From: an uncultured bacterium | Lineage (GTDB): Bacteria; Verrucomicrobiota; Lentisphaeria; Victivallales; Victivallaceae | Assembly: GCA_949286445.1 (NCBI GenBank) | Contig: CASECL010000232.1 | Location: 1 to 11,142 of the forward strand | Direction of reading: 5' to 3' | Length of the DNA: 11,142 nt | Shown: positions 1-6,055 of the stretch, piece after piece | Layout of the letters: each line of letters starts with the position of its first letter | Numbering within the stretch: the stretch's first letter is position 1 | Notes under the pieces: model-generated | What the model was told of the DNA's origin: nothing | Seen by the model: the letters and a program-made list of their open reading frames with translations, nothing else | Database searches by the model: none | Position numbers and translations under genes: made by a program

Positions 1-654
1 CTTCTTCAACCGTTCAGCCTGGGTTGACTTACCGGCGGCAATCGCCTCCGTCAGACGGGCCATGCGGCACAGCTCCTCCAGCACTCTGGCGTTGTACACC
101 GCCTTTTCCGGCGTGTCCCCCCAGGTGAAGGGCCCGTGAGAACCCACCAGAACCATTTGAACCACCTCTGGATCAAGTTTTCCGGCGGCAAAACAGTCCA
201 CAATCTGATTACCGGTCTCAACTTCATAATCATTCTGTATCCGGTCATCCGCCATCGGCGCAGTACAGGGTATGTCACAGGGCAGATGGTCAGCGTGGGT
301 AGTACCGTAAATCGGAACTGACCGCAACGCCTGAGCCCATGCCGTAGCTTCGGTCGAGTGGGTATGCACCACCGCACCAATCCCGGAAAACCCGCGATAT
401 AATACCGCATGCGTGGGAGTATCAGAAGAGGGACGCATTTTCCCCTCCACCGTTTTGCCGTCAAAGTCAACTATAACCATATCCCCCGCCCCCAATTCAT
501 CGTAAGCCACTCCGCTGGGCTTGATGGCAAAAACCCCATTATTCCGGTCCGCCACACTTACGTTACCGAAGGTATAAAGCACCAGCCCCAGACGGGGCAG
601 TTCCAGATTGGCTCTGAGCGCGGTTTCCCGCAGAAAGCTGTATTTATCAGGCAT
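1..654 (-). CDS. araD: L-ribulose-5-phosphate 4-epimerase (3' end outside window)
   Basis: Cytoplasmic class II aldolase/epimerase of L-arabinose catabolism that converts L-ribulose-5-phosphate to D-xylulose-5-phosphate. The 218 visible codons stay open to base 1; E. coli AraD has 231 residues, so only the short C-terminus is missing. The sequence aligns by eye with E. coli AraD at an offset of +2: GNVSVADR (30-37), IKPSGV (44-49), SSDTPTH (76-82), VVHTHS (95-100), GTTHAD (117-122) and SHGPF (172-176). The metal-binding residues known for the family are present as H97, H99 and H173, with D78 in the SSDTPTH motif; D122 matches the catalytic Asp120. The catalytic Tyr near the C-terminus lies outside the window. 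The start ATG overlaps the last 8 bases of araB and has a strong GAGGTGA Shine-Dalgarno inside araB, which suggests translational coupling. The same-reaction homologues UlaF and SgbE are possible but less likely next to araB. Confidence 0.95.
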   Translation of the reverse strand, partial: MPDKYSFLRETALRANLELPRLGLVLYTFGNVSVADRNNGVFAIKPSGVAYDELGAGDMVIVDFDGKTVEGKMRPSSDTPTHAVLYRGFSGIGAVVHTHSTEATAWAQALRSVPIYGTTHADHLPCDIPCTAPMADDRIQNDYEVETGNQIVDCFAAGKLDPEVVQMVLVGSHGPFTWGDTPEKAVYNARVLEELCRMARLTEAIAAGKSTQAERLKK

Positions 655-2290
655 TTTTCATCACCTCTTTTTCCAATGCGGCGGAGTATTCACAATACCG
701 CTGATAAAGTTTGTCGTAAATTTCTTTTTTAGACGGATCGGGGTTGTAAATTTTTTCGTATCCCCCTGACATGCCGGCCATAGCCGACATCACATCCGGA
801 TAAAGTTTTGCCGCCACCGCCGCGAACATCGCACTCCCCAGGGCGCAGGCCTGACTGGAACGCACCACTTTCACCGGCATATTCAGTATGTCAGCGCACA
901 TCTGCATAATCAGTTCCGACTTTTTGGCAATGCCGCCCAGAGCAATTACACTGTGAAGCTTCACCCCCTCACTTTCCATCCGTTCCACAATCGCCCGCGC
1001 ACCGAAAACAGTGCTCTCCGCCAAAGCGCGGTAGATCATCGGAGCCGTTGCGCCAAGTTTCAAATTGTAAATCGCCCCCCTGACCTTGGGATTTACATCC
1101 GGAGTGCGTCTGCCGTTAAACCAGTCAACTGCCGCCGGATTATCCAGCGAAGGAGCAATTTTTACCGCTTCACGTTCCAGGCGGGGAATAATTTTTCCCT
1201 CCAGCTCCTCACTGCCCTCCACGGAAAATTCATCCAGCGGCCAGCAGAGCAGATTACGGAAAAAGGCGTAAACATCGCCAAAGGCCGACTGCCCCGCTTC
1301 CAATCCGGCAAAACCGGGAATAACCGATCCGTCAACCTGTCCGCAGATACCGCGGATAAGTTTGCCCTCAACTTCTTCATGCGGAGCTACCGCAATATCA
1401 CAGGTGCTGGTTCCCATTACTTTGCACAGACTTCCCGGCCCGACTCCGCCGCCAACCGCGCCGAAATGAGCATCAAAGCCGCTGCCGCCGACAGCGACAT
1501 CTCCGCTTAATCCAAGTTTTGCCGCCCATTCCGGACAGAGTTTGCCGGAACAGACGTCGGCGGTAACGGTTTCATTGTAAAGCCGCGATCTGAATCCGGC
1601 GAGTCTGGGCGAGAGTTTCACCAGAAATTCCTCCGGCGGCAGACCGCCCCAGGAAGCATGCCACATTGCCTTATGTCCGGCGGCACAACGGCTGCGCCTG
1701 ATCGTCTCCGGACGGATATTGCCGCACAAAACACCGGTTATCCAGTCACAATGTTCCACAAAACTGTAAGCAGCGGCGGCAACTTTTTTATTATTTTCCA
1801 GCACATGAATCAATTTAGCCCAGAACCACTCCGGAGAATAAATCCCCCCTTCATACCGGGTATAATCTTCACCGCCCCAGGTTCTGGCCAGATGATTTAT
1901 CCGGTCGGCCTCGGCTACTGCAGTATGATCTTTCCACAGCACAAACATGGCGTCCGGGTCTTCTGAAAATTCTTCATGCAAAGCCAGCGGCATACCTTTT
2001 TCATCGGTAACGCACGGAGTGCTTCCGGTAGTGTCAATGGCAATACCTCTTACTTTATCCGCCGCTCCCGGCACTGCGGCCAGAACCCCCTTTACTGTAT
2101 ATTCCAGTCCCTCCAGATAATCCAGTGGATGCTGGCGGAAACGGCATTCTCCGCTGTCACAGTAAAGCTGTTTTTTCCAGCGGGGATAATAAAATACGCA
2201 ATCTGCCAATTCACGCCCGTCAGCGGCATCCACCAGCAATGCCCGCACGCTGTCAGAACCGTAATCCAGTCCAATTACATAATTTTCCAT
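647..2290 (-). CDS. araB: Ribulokinase, FGGY family
   Basis: Phosphorylates L-ribulose with ATP to L-ribulose-5-phosphate in the cytoplasm, the step before AraD. The 547 residues are close to the E. coli AraB length (566). The N-terminal nucleotide-binding lobe starts GLDYGSDSVRAL (7-18), and the YYPRW stretch (34-38) and DTTGSTP (86-92) are typical of AraB rather than xylulokinase or glycerol kinase. GGSGFDAHFGAVGGG (268-282) carries the probable catalytic base D273. The C-terminal lobe has MGTSTCDIA (292-300), LGGIAKKSELIMQM (451-464) and ACALGSAMFAA (481-491), which form the second half of the ATP site. The ATG is preceded by GGAAAGAG (2297-2304 on the opposite strand) at good spacing. It is the first gene of the operon in view, with araD next. 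An araA isomerase is not in the window and could lie beyond araD. No frameshift or missing motif was seen. Confidence 0.97.
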   Translation of the reverse strand: MENYVIGLDYGSDSVRALLVDAADGRELADCVFYYPRWKKQLYCDSGECRFRQHPLDYLEGLEYTVKGVLAAVPGAADKVRGIAIDTTGSTPCVTDEKGMPLALHEEFSEDPDAMFVLWKDHTAVAEADRINHLARTWGGEDYTRYEGGIYSPEWFWAKLIHVLENNKKVAAAAYSFVEHCDWITGVLCGNIRPETIRRSRCAAGHKAMWHASWGGLPPEEFLVKLSPRLAGFRSRLYNETVTADVCSGKLCPEWAAKLGLSGDVAVGGSGFDAHFGAVGGGVGPGSLCKVMGTSTCDIAVAPHEEVEGKLIRGICGQVDGSVIPGFAGLEAGQSAFGDVYAFFRNLLCWPLDEFSVEGSEELEGKIIPRLEREAVKIAPSLDNPAAVDWFNGRRTPDVNPKVRGAIYNLKLGATAPMIYRALAESTVFGARAIVERMESEGVKLHSVIALGGIAKKSELIMQMCADILNMPVKVVRSSQACALGSAMFAAVAAKLYPDVMSAMAGMSGGYEKIYNPDPSKKEIYDKLYQRYCEYSAALEKEVMKNA

Positions 2291-2313
2291 AAATTTCTCT
2301 TTCCGTTTTTCCC

Positions 2314-2330
2314 TTGAGCATATTTCTCAA
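2314..2330. promoter_or_regulatory. Candidate operator palindrome for araB
   Basis: TTGAGCATATTTCTCAA has perfect 5-bp arms (TTGAG/CTCAA) around a 7-bp centre. It sits at the predicted araB transcription start and 24 bp before the start codon, which is a typical position for a repressor. No regulator gene lies in the window, so the binding protein is unknown; it does not look like the E. coli AraC half-site or the Bacillus AraR operator. Arms of 5 bp can arise by chance. Confidence 0.3.
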
Positions 2331-2331
2331 T

Positions 2332-2359
2332 AAGATAGCCTTTATTAAAAAAAAATCAA
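2332..2359 (-). promoter_or_regulatory. Probable araB promoter
   Basis: Reading leftward, TTGATT (bases 2359-2354) and TATCTT (2337-2332) are separated by 16 bp and could be the -35 and -10 boxes, placing transcription start near 2325 and giving a leader of about 35 nt before the araB ATG. The spacer is almost pure A/T, with a run of nine A on the plus strand. The 7-bp inverted repeat ATAAGAT (2330-2336) and ATCTTAT (2359-2365) brackets the promoter core. Assignment is by eye from consensus similarity only. Confidence 0.4.
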
Positions 2360-2379
2360 TCTTATAATCACATCAAACC

Positions 2380-2409
2380 TTGAAAAAAAACAATCCGGAT
2401 GTATATTAT
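2380..2409 (+). promoter_or_regulatory. Probable promoter of the zinc-finger gene and lspA
   Basis: TTGAAA (2380-2385) is followed by overlapping -10 candidates, TATATT (2402-2407, 16-bp spacer) and TATTAT (2404-2409, 18-bp spacer). Transcription would start near 2415, about 30 nt before the ATG chosen for the downstream gene. Because the -10 box covers the more upstream in-frame ATG at 2399, the promoter argues against that longer start. It is back to back with the araB promoter, so the two leftward and rightward units share a region of about 150 bp. Confidence 0.55.
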
Positions 2410-2446
2410 ACGACGTAAAAATTTTTTAAGGAGTGCAGAAGGTCCT

Positions 2447-2848
2447 ATGGCAGCTAAACACAACGTAAAAACGCTTGAACAGCTTAACGAGCGTGAGCGC
2501 AATTATTATGACATGCTTATCCGCCAGCGCGATATTGTAATGGGAAAAATGCAGATTCATGCAGAAGACGCGCTGGACTGCAGCAATGCCGACAAACGCG
2601 GCGTAACCACTCACATGGCAGATATGGGCAGCGACAGCGCACGGTATGAAATGGAGCTTAAACTTATGTCCGAAGACGGTGATGTACTGGCTCTTATCGA
2701 TGACGCCATCGAACGTATTTTCACCGGAGAATTCGGCAAATGCCTCGACTGCGGCGGCCAGATTCCGGACGGCAGACTCAACATCCGTCCTTATGCCATT
2801 TACTGTGTCAAGTGCAAAACCAAGCGTGAACGCGAAAGGAATTTCTGA
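2447..2848 (+). CDS. DksA/TraR family C4 zinc-finger protein
   Basis: A 133-residue protein of the DksA/TraR family, whose members bind in the RNA polymerase secondary channel and adjust initiation, with ppGpp in the case of DksA. The N-terminal two thirds is helical and charged (about 8-95), consistent with the DksA coiled coil; the tip segment DMGSDSARYE (59-68) keeps one acidic tip residue (D63), while the other lies a position early (D59 instead of 60). The C-terminal zinc finger has C99-x2-C102 and C120-x2-C123 with the family pattern FGKCLDCGGQIPDGRL. The start at 2447 is preferred over the in-frame ATG at 2399 because the latter lies inside the promoter; AAGGAG (2428-2433) is 13 nt away and GAAGG (2438-2442) 4 nt away, so neither Shine-Dalgarno spacing is ideal. 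It is probably cotranscribed with lspA, 2 bp downstream. Whether it is a functional DksA or a paralogue cannot be decided here. Confidence 0.9.
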   Translation: MAAKHNVKTLEQLNERERNYYDMLIRQRDIVMGKMQIHAEDALDCSNADKRGVTTHMADMGSDSARYEMELKLMSEDGDVLALIDDAIERIFTGEFGKCLDCGGQIPDGRLNIRPYAIYCVKCKTKRERERNF

Positions 2849-2850
2849 TT

Positions 2851-3417
2851 TTGAAGCTGTTCAAATCTGAAAAGCTTACCCCCGGCTCCCGGAATGAGCG
2901 GATTTTTCTCGCGGCAGTTGCTGTCTGCTGGGTGGTGCTGTTCGTAATTGACCAGTTGTCAAAATGGTATGTAGCAGGAAATTTTTATTACGGGGAGAGC
3001 ATCCCCGTTATAAAAAATTTCTTCTCCCTCACCTATGTAACCAATAAAGGGGCGGCATGGAGTATTCTTTCCGGACACGGCAATCTCCTGCTGCTGATCG
3101 GTATTGCGGTTTTTATCCTGTCGCTGATATTTTTCCGCAAACTTACTGAAAACTTCAAAGAACGGATTTCAGCTATCATGCTTATTCTCGCCGGGGTGGC
3201 GGGAAATTCATTTGACCGGATGTGGCGTGGTGAAGTGGTGGATTTTTTTGATTTCCGCTTCTGGTCTTATCACTATCCGGTATTCAATCCGGCGGATTGT
3301 TTTATCTGCATCGGGGTTATACTCTTTCTGCTTTCTTCGCTCTTCCGTCCGGAAGAAAAAGATGCTGAAGCCGGAAACGACGTATCCAAATCAGCGAAAC
3401 AGGACAAAGCGGAATAA
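2851..3417 (+). CDS. lspA: Lipoprotein signal peptidase (signal peptidase II)
   Basis: Inner-membrane aspartyl protease that removes signal peptides from diacylglyceryl-modified prolipoproteins. The 188 residues show the four expected hydrophobic segments (about 18-35, 77-95, 106-118 and 147-164). Conserved blocks are present in order: FVIDQLSKWY (31-40), VTNKGAAWS (63-71), AGNSFDRMWRGEVVDF (117-132) with catalytic D122, and PVFNPADCFI (143-152) with catalytic D149. The C-terminal tail (166-188) is charged and rather long. Translation begins at TTG, with AAAGGA (2835-2840) 10 nt upstream and no in-frame ATG near the conserved N-terminus. It starts 2 bp after the stop of the zinc-finger gene, so the two very likely form one operon and may be translationally coupled. 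DksA/TraR-type genes next to lspA occur in several bacterial groups. The large protein starting at 7471 is a possible substrate. Confidence 0.97.
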   Translation: MKLFKSEKLTPGSRNERIFLAAVAVCWVVLFVIDQLSKWYVAGNFYYGESIPVIKNFFSLTYVTNKGAAWSILSGHGNLLLLIGIAVFILSLIFFRKLTENFKERISAIMLILAGVAGNSFDRMWRGEVVDFFDFRFWSYHYPVFNPADCFICIGVILFLLSSLFRPEEKDAEAGNDVSKSAKQDKAE

Positions 3418-3427
3418 TTCTCCCCGA

Positions 3428-3455
3428 CCTGGCTTATCTCTGAAGCCCGGATTTT
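3428..3455 (+). terminator. Weak possible terminator after lspA
   Basis: GGCTT (3431-3435) and AAGCC (3443-3447) form a stem over a 7-nt loop, extended by CC/GG across one mismatch (3428-3429 with 3449-3450). It is followed only by ATTTTA, a poor U-tract. Its position 11 bp after the lspA stop makes termination plausible, but the structure is weak. Confidence 0.3.
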
Positions 3456-3872
3456 ACCCTCTCTTCCTGCCGGACAAAACACCGCCGCCAATGCGGATAA
3501 TGTGCTGAGCATAAATTGGCATGGTCTCTTTTTATCAGCCCAAACACCATTGCGGCTGTTTTTGCCATGTCATGAAATATTATCAAAATTACAGTATCCG
3601 GCTTCTGCCGTTTTAAGATAAATAAAACACTTACGGCAACAATCAAAATACATTATCCCAATTGATGCGCTGTTTCCCCAAACTGCCCCCGGATCTCCAG
3701 ACTGAAACGCTATTCTCATCAAACGACAATATGCTGTTCACCCCAATTGACATGATAAAATATTAAAAAAAACAGAAACTCTTACAATCAACCATTGTTC
3801 TGGCTGGAAAAATTCTTTTGCGGCTTATTTTCCCGCCCCGGCTGATACTTTTTTTAGCTTTCACACGTTTTT

Positions 3873-3919
3873 TCAATGTTTACATTGACCGGAAGCATCT
3901 GTTTTCCGGGCAACCGGAA
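3873..3919. repeat. Operator-like palindrome followed by alternative hairpins
   Basis: TCAATGTTTACATTGA (3873-3888) is a 7+2+7 bp inverted repeat. Immediately after it, CCGGAA (3889-3894), TTCCGG (3904-3909) and CCGGAA (3914-3919) allow two mutually exclusive 6-bp stems: the first with a 9-nt loop, the second closing a GCAA tetraloop of the stable GNRA class. No U-run follows, so this is not a standard terminator. Read as DNA it could be a protein-binding site; read as RNA it could be a two-state structure. No function is assigned. Confidence 0.4.
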
Positions 3920-4200
3920 TAAACCAATATTGTATCTGCAGACAAAAGAAAATTCTGAAAACATGGTGTTCTATGACACAGTGGATTATCAGGAAACGCA
4001 AAAAAATCGGTCGTCAACTATTTTTCCTGATAAAATTTTCACTCTGCTGAAGCAGTTAAATACAATTTACCAGGTTTGCCTGATTTTCATAAAACCCGCC
4101 GTCCTGAAACAACACTTTGAATAATTGTACTTTTATACCAACAAATTACCTTTAAAATAAAATACTTACAGCTGTATAACACAAACATTGCAGCTCCGCT

Positions 4201-4247
4201 TTTCATGCAATTTCATATTTTTCCTGGCATTTTCATTGTATTTTCAT
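4201..4247. repeat. Phased TTTCAT repeats upstream of a promoter
   Basis: TTTCAT occurs at 4201, 4211, 4231 and 4242, with a degenerate unit (TTCCTG) at 4221, giving steps of 10, 10, 10 and 11 bp. The repeats therefore lie on one face of the helix. They end 11 bp before the -35 box of the strong promoter at 4259, covering about -93 to -47 relative to the predicted start site. This is the position expected for an activator array, a bent-DNA element or an extended A/T-rich alpha-subunit contact region. Confidence 0.5.
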
Positions 4248-4258
4248 AAATATCTATC

Positions 4259-4287
4259 TTGCACCGCAATGATTTTTCTGCTATAAT
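4259..4287 (+). promoter_or_regulatory. Strong sigma70-type promoter of the exported-enzyme cluster
   Basis: TTGCAC (4259-4264) and a perfect TATAAT (4282-4287) are separated by the optimal 17 bp. Transcription would begin near 4294, leaving a leader of about 47 nt before the ATG at 4341. It is the best match to a housekeeping promoter in the window and probably drives all three downstream genes. The phased TTTCAT repeats lie directly upstream and a palindrome lies in the leader. Confidence 0.7.
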
Positions 4288-4307
4288 AAGACCTGATACC
4301 GTTAAAG

Positions 4308-4321
4308 TTTTGTAAACAAAA
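4308..4321. promoter_or_regulatory. Candidate operator in the leader of the first hydrolase gene
   Basis: TTTTGTAAACAAAA has 6-bp arms around a central AA and lies at about +15 to +28 of the predicted transcript, where a repressor could block elongation or initiation. It contains TGTAAACA, the reverse complement of the TGTTTACA core of the palindrome at 3873-3888. A/T-rich palindromes of this length can be accidental. Confidence 0.25.
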
Positions 4322-4340
4322 AAATAACAGGTTGAAAGTC

Positions 4341-5924
4341 ATGAGGTTAATAACATTATCCATACTCCTGGCATTGACAGCAATATTCAGCAATCTTTCC
4401 GGAGCGGCAGTCTGGCAGTGGCATGTGCCCTCCCCCCGGGGAGCAGCGTTTCTCTGGGTACCGGAAAACTGCGCTAAATTGCGGGGTGTGCTGGTGGCAT
4501 CCCAGGTAATTCTGGAAAAAACCGCCATTGAAGACCCGGTGATACGGGAAGCCGCAGCCAGAAACTCACTGGCGATTGTGGCCTTGAACCGGGCTAAGGA
4601 AATAAGTTACTCCCCCACCCCGGAGGAATTGAAAAACCTGTCCGGCTTATTGAAAAAATTGGGCGAAATATCCGGTTACACTGAACTTGCCACCCTCCCC
4701 CGCATAACGCTGGGGCATTCCGGAGGGGCAATTTTTGCCTGGTACTGCGCCTACGGGGATCCGGATAATACTATTGCAGTAATCGCGCTCAAAGCGGCCC
4801 CGATACCGCCTCCGGCTTACGCCCCAAAATCCACGGTGGATGGAGTGCCGCTGCTGGATATTTCCGGCCAGTACGAAAGCTGGGACGGCAAACATGATGC
4901 CGAACATCACGTCCGCTGGGTGCGGGGACATCTGCTGGCTGACCGGGGCTTCCGTGACCGGGCATTAATGAGCATGGTGGTGGAACCCGGGGCAACCCAT
5001 TTCGGCTGGACACCGGCACTGGCGGATTATGTGGCAAAATTTATTGACGCGGCCTGTGCCATACGTCTGGATTCTGACGGCAAGGTGTTGGACGTGCCGC
5101 TGGAAAAAGGTTTTCTCGCCGACTGCGTGCTGATCAGACCTGCCCGGCATCAGGCGGCGGCATACCGGGACTACACCGGAGAAAAATCCCTTGCTTTCTG
5201 GCATCCCTCGCTGGAACTGGCAAAAATTAGTGAGACTTTCTCCCTGCCGGCAAAAAGTAAACTTCCCCAGGAATTAAGCTGGGTTGAAGACGGAAAGCAA
5301 CTGCCGAAAGAGTGGCTCAATACCTTGAAATTCCGTCCGGAAGCGGATGGCAAAACCGTCCGGGTAAAGGCAGAATCCCGTACCCATGCTTCACCTGAAA
5401 TTGATCCTCAGAAATCACCGATAGGACATTCCGGCAAACCGGTCAAATATAAACTTATCGGCGGCTGGATGGGGGGCGGAAAACAAGTTGGTGACGATCT
5501 TTTCCGGATGCAGCGGGATAATTTTTCCTACCGCCGCGGTTATGACAATATGATGATTATGGCTTACCGGGAGGGAGATGAGAAATATAACTACACGGAA
5601 CAACCCATGCAGGTAAAGTTCCCTTCCGCACTCCGGGACGGGGAAAAACAGACGATAACTTTTGAACTTCCGGAAAAAGTAAATCCCGGAAAAACAGCAA
5701 AAATAAGACTGGAGGGCAAAAGTTCCTCCGGTCTTCCGGTGGAATACTTTGTCCTCTCCGGTCCGGCAATGATAAATGAACAGAATGAACTGATTTTCAC
5801 TCCGGTTCCGCCCCGGGCAAAATACCCGCTTCCGGTAACCGTAGTGGCGCATCAGTACGGAATTCCCGGCAAATTCAGCAGTGCGCCGGACGTGGAACGG
5901 ACTTTGTATCTGGTTAAAGAATAA
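4341..5924 (+). CDS. Exported alpha/beta hydrolase (putative esterase) with C-terminal beta-rich region
   Basis: A 527-residue exported serine hydrolase of unknown substrate. Residues 1-22 are a signal peptide with a hydrophobic core and an S-G-A cleavage site. Residues about 25-240 fit an alpha/beta hydrolase fold: a strand RGVLVAS, then the nucleophile elbow GHSGGA with S127, and GATHFGW with H220 as probable catalytic His. The acid could be D173, E179 or D182. Residues about 245-527 are not recognised as an enzyme; the last 90 (ARIRLEG-like strand, then SSGLPVEYFVLSGPA and the terminal VERTLYLV) look like a bacterial Ig-like fold often found at the end of secreted hydrolases. The ATG at 4341 is preferred over the in-frame TTG at 4332 because the AGG of ACAGG (4327-4331) is 9 nt from the ATG but directly abuts the TTG. 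It is the first gene behind the strong promoter, 131 bp before the next esterase. The hydrolase class is fairly sure, the substrate is not. Confidence 0.8.
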   Translation: MRLITLSILLALTAIFSNLSGAAVWQWHVPSPRGAAFLWVPENCAKLRGVLVASQVILEKTAIEDPVIREAAARNSLAIVALNRAKEISYSPTPEELKNLSGLLKKLGEISGYTELATLPRITLGHSGGAIFAWYCAYGDPDNTIAVIALKAAPIPPPAYAPKSTVDGVPLLDISGQYESWDGKHDAEHHVRWVRGHLLADRGFRDRALMSMVVEPGATHFGWTPALADYVAKFIDAACAIRLDSDGKVLDVPLEKGFLADCVLIRPARHQAAAYRDYTGEKSLAFWHPSLELAKISETFSLPAKSKLPQELSWVEDGKQLPKEWLNTLKFRPEADGKTVRVKAESRTHASPEIDPQKSPIGHSGKPVKYKLIGGWMGGGKQVGDDLFRMQRDNFSYRRGYDNMMIMAYREGDEKYNYTEQPMQVKFPSALRDGEKQTITFELPEKVNPGKTAKIRLEGKSSSGLPVEYFVLSGPAMINEQNELIFTPVPPRAKYPLPVTVVAHQYGIPGKFSSAPDVERTLYLVKE

Positions 5925-5940
5925 AGAACACCGAAATACA

Positions 5941-5995
5941 GGAGAAATCAGGAATGTGCGGGTTTTTGAATGCGCACTTTCTCCGTCTGAAATAA
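5941..5995 (+). other. Hairpin overlapping a 13-codon leader-like ORF
   Basis: In the 131-bp gap between the two hydrolase genes, GGAGAAA (5941-5947) pairs with TTTCTCC (5978-5984) and GTGCG (5956-5960) with CGCAC (5973-5977), leaving an 8-nt bulge on the left arm. A tiny frame, ATG 5954 to TAA 5995, encodes MCGFLNAHFLRLK; GGAG at 5941-5944 is 9 nt upstream and could be its Shine-Dalgarno, which the outer stem would cover. The structure has no U-tract, so it is more likely a processing or translation-control element than a terminator. The mini-ORF may be fortuitous. Confidence 0.3.
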
Positions 5996-6055
5996 AGGAT
6001 CTGATCGGTAAATAATTATAGGCAAAAAATTGATATCAGCGGCAAGAGGTAAGTA

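Larger units (their letters stand above)
3418..4258. other. Long intergenic region without a convincing gene
   Basis: About 840 bp between lspA and the promoter of the exported-enzyme cluster. It is visibly richer in A/T than its neighbours. Short open frames exist but lack Shine-Dalgarno sequences and recognisable motifs. Structures seen: a bulged hairpin at 3606-3638 (TGCCG/CGGCA outer arms, TTTTA/TAAAA inner arms); a 9-bp direct repeat CCCAATTGA at 3657-3665 and 3742-3750, each containing the palindrome CAATTG; an operator-like palindrome and alternative hairpins at 3873-3919; and the TTTCAT array at 4201-4247. T-runs occur at 3849-3855 and 3867-3873 without a strong preceding stem. No tRNA and no recognisable conserved RNA was found by eye. 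An unrecognised small RNA or a decayed gene remains possible. Confidence 0.6.

Noticed and set aside
51..470. Minus-strand frame of 139 codons inside araD
   Set aside because: It is an out-of-frame reading of araD; the true frame carries the metal-binding and catalytic motifs of the epimerase.
953..1510. Plus-strand open frame of 185 codons within araB
   Set aside because: The opposite strand encodes the conserved ribulokinase; this frame has no recognisable protein features.
2399..2446. N-terminal extension of the zinc-finger protein from the ATG at 2399
   Set aside because: This ATG overlaps the predicted -10 box and would precede the transcript start; the ATG at 2447 gives the usual family N-terminus.
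3434..3646. 70-codon minus-strand frame after lspA
   Set aside because: No credible ribosome-binding site, no family resemblance, and its composition looks like random translation.
3747..3752. Perfect -35 hexamer TTGACA in the intergenic region
   Set aside because: No -10-like sequence occurs at 16-18 bp downstream, so it was not called as a promoter.
3849..3855. T-run considered as a terminator
   Set aside because: The preceding bases form only a 4-bp stem (GCGG/CCGC) that is too far from the T-run to act as an intrinsic terminator.
3876..4124. 82-codon open frame in the long intergenic region
   Set aside because: Its ATG is inside the TCAATGTTTACATTGA palindrome, no Shine-Dalgarno precedes it, and the product has no recognisable feature.
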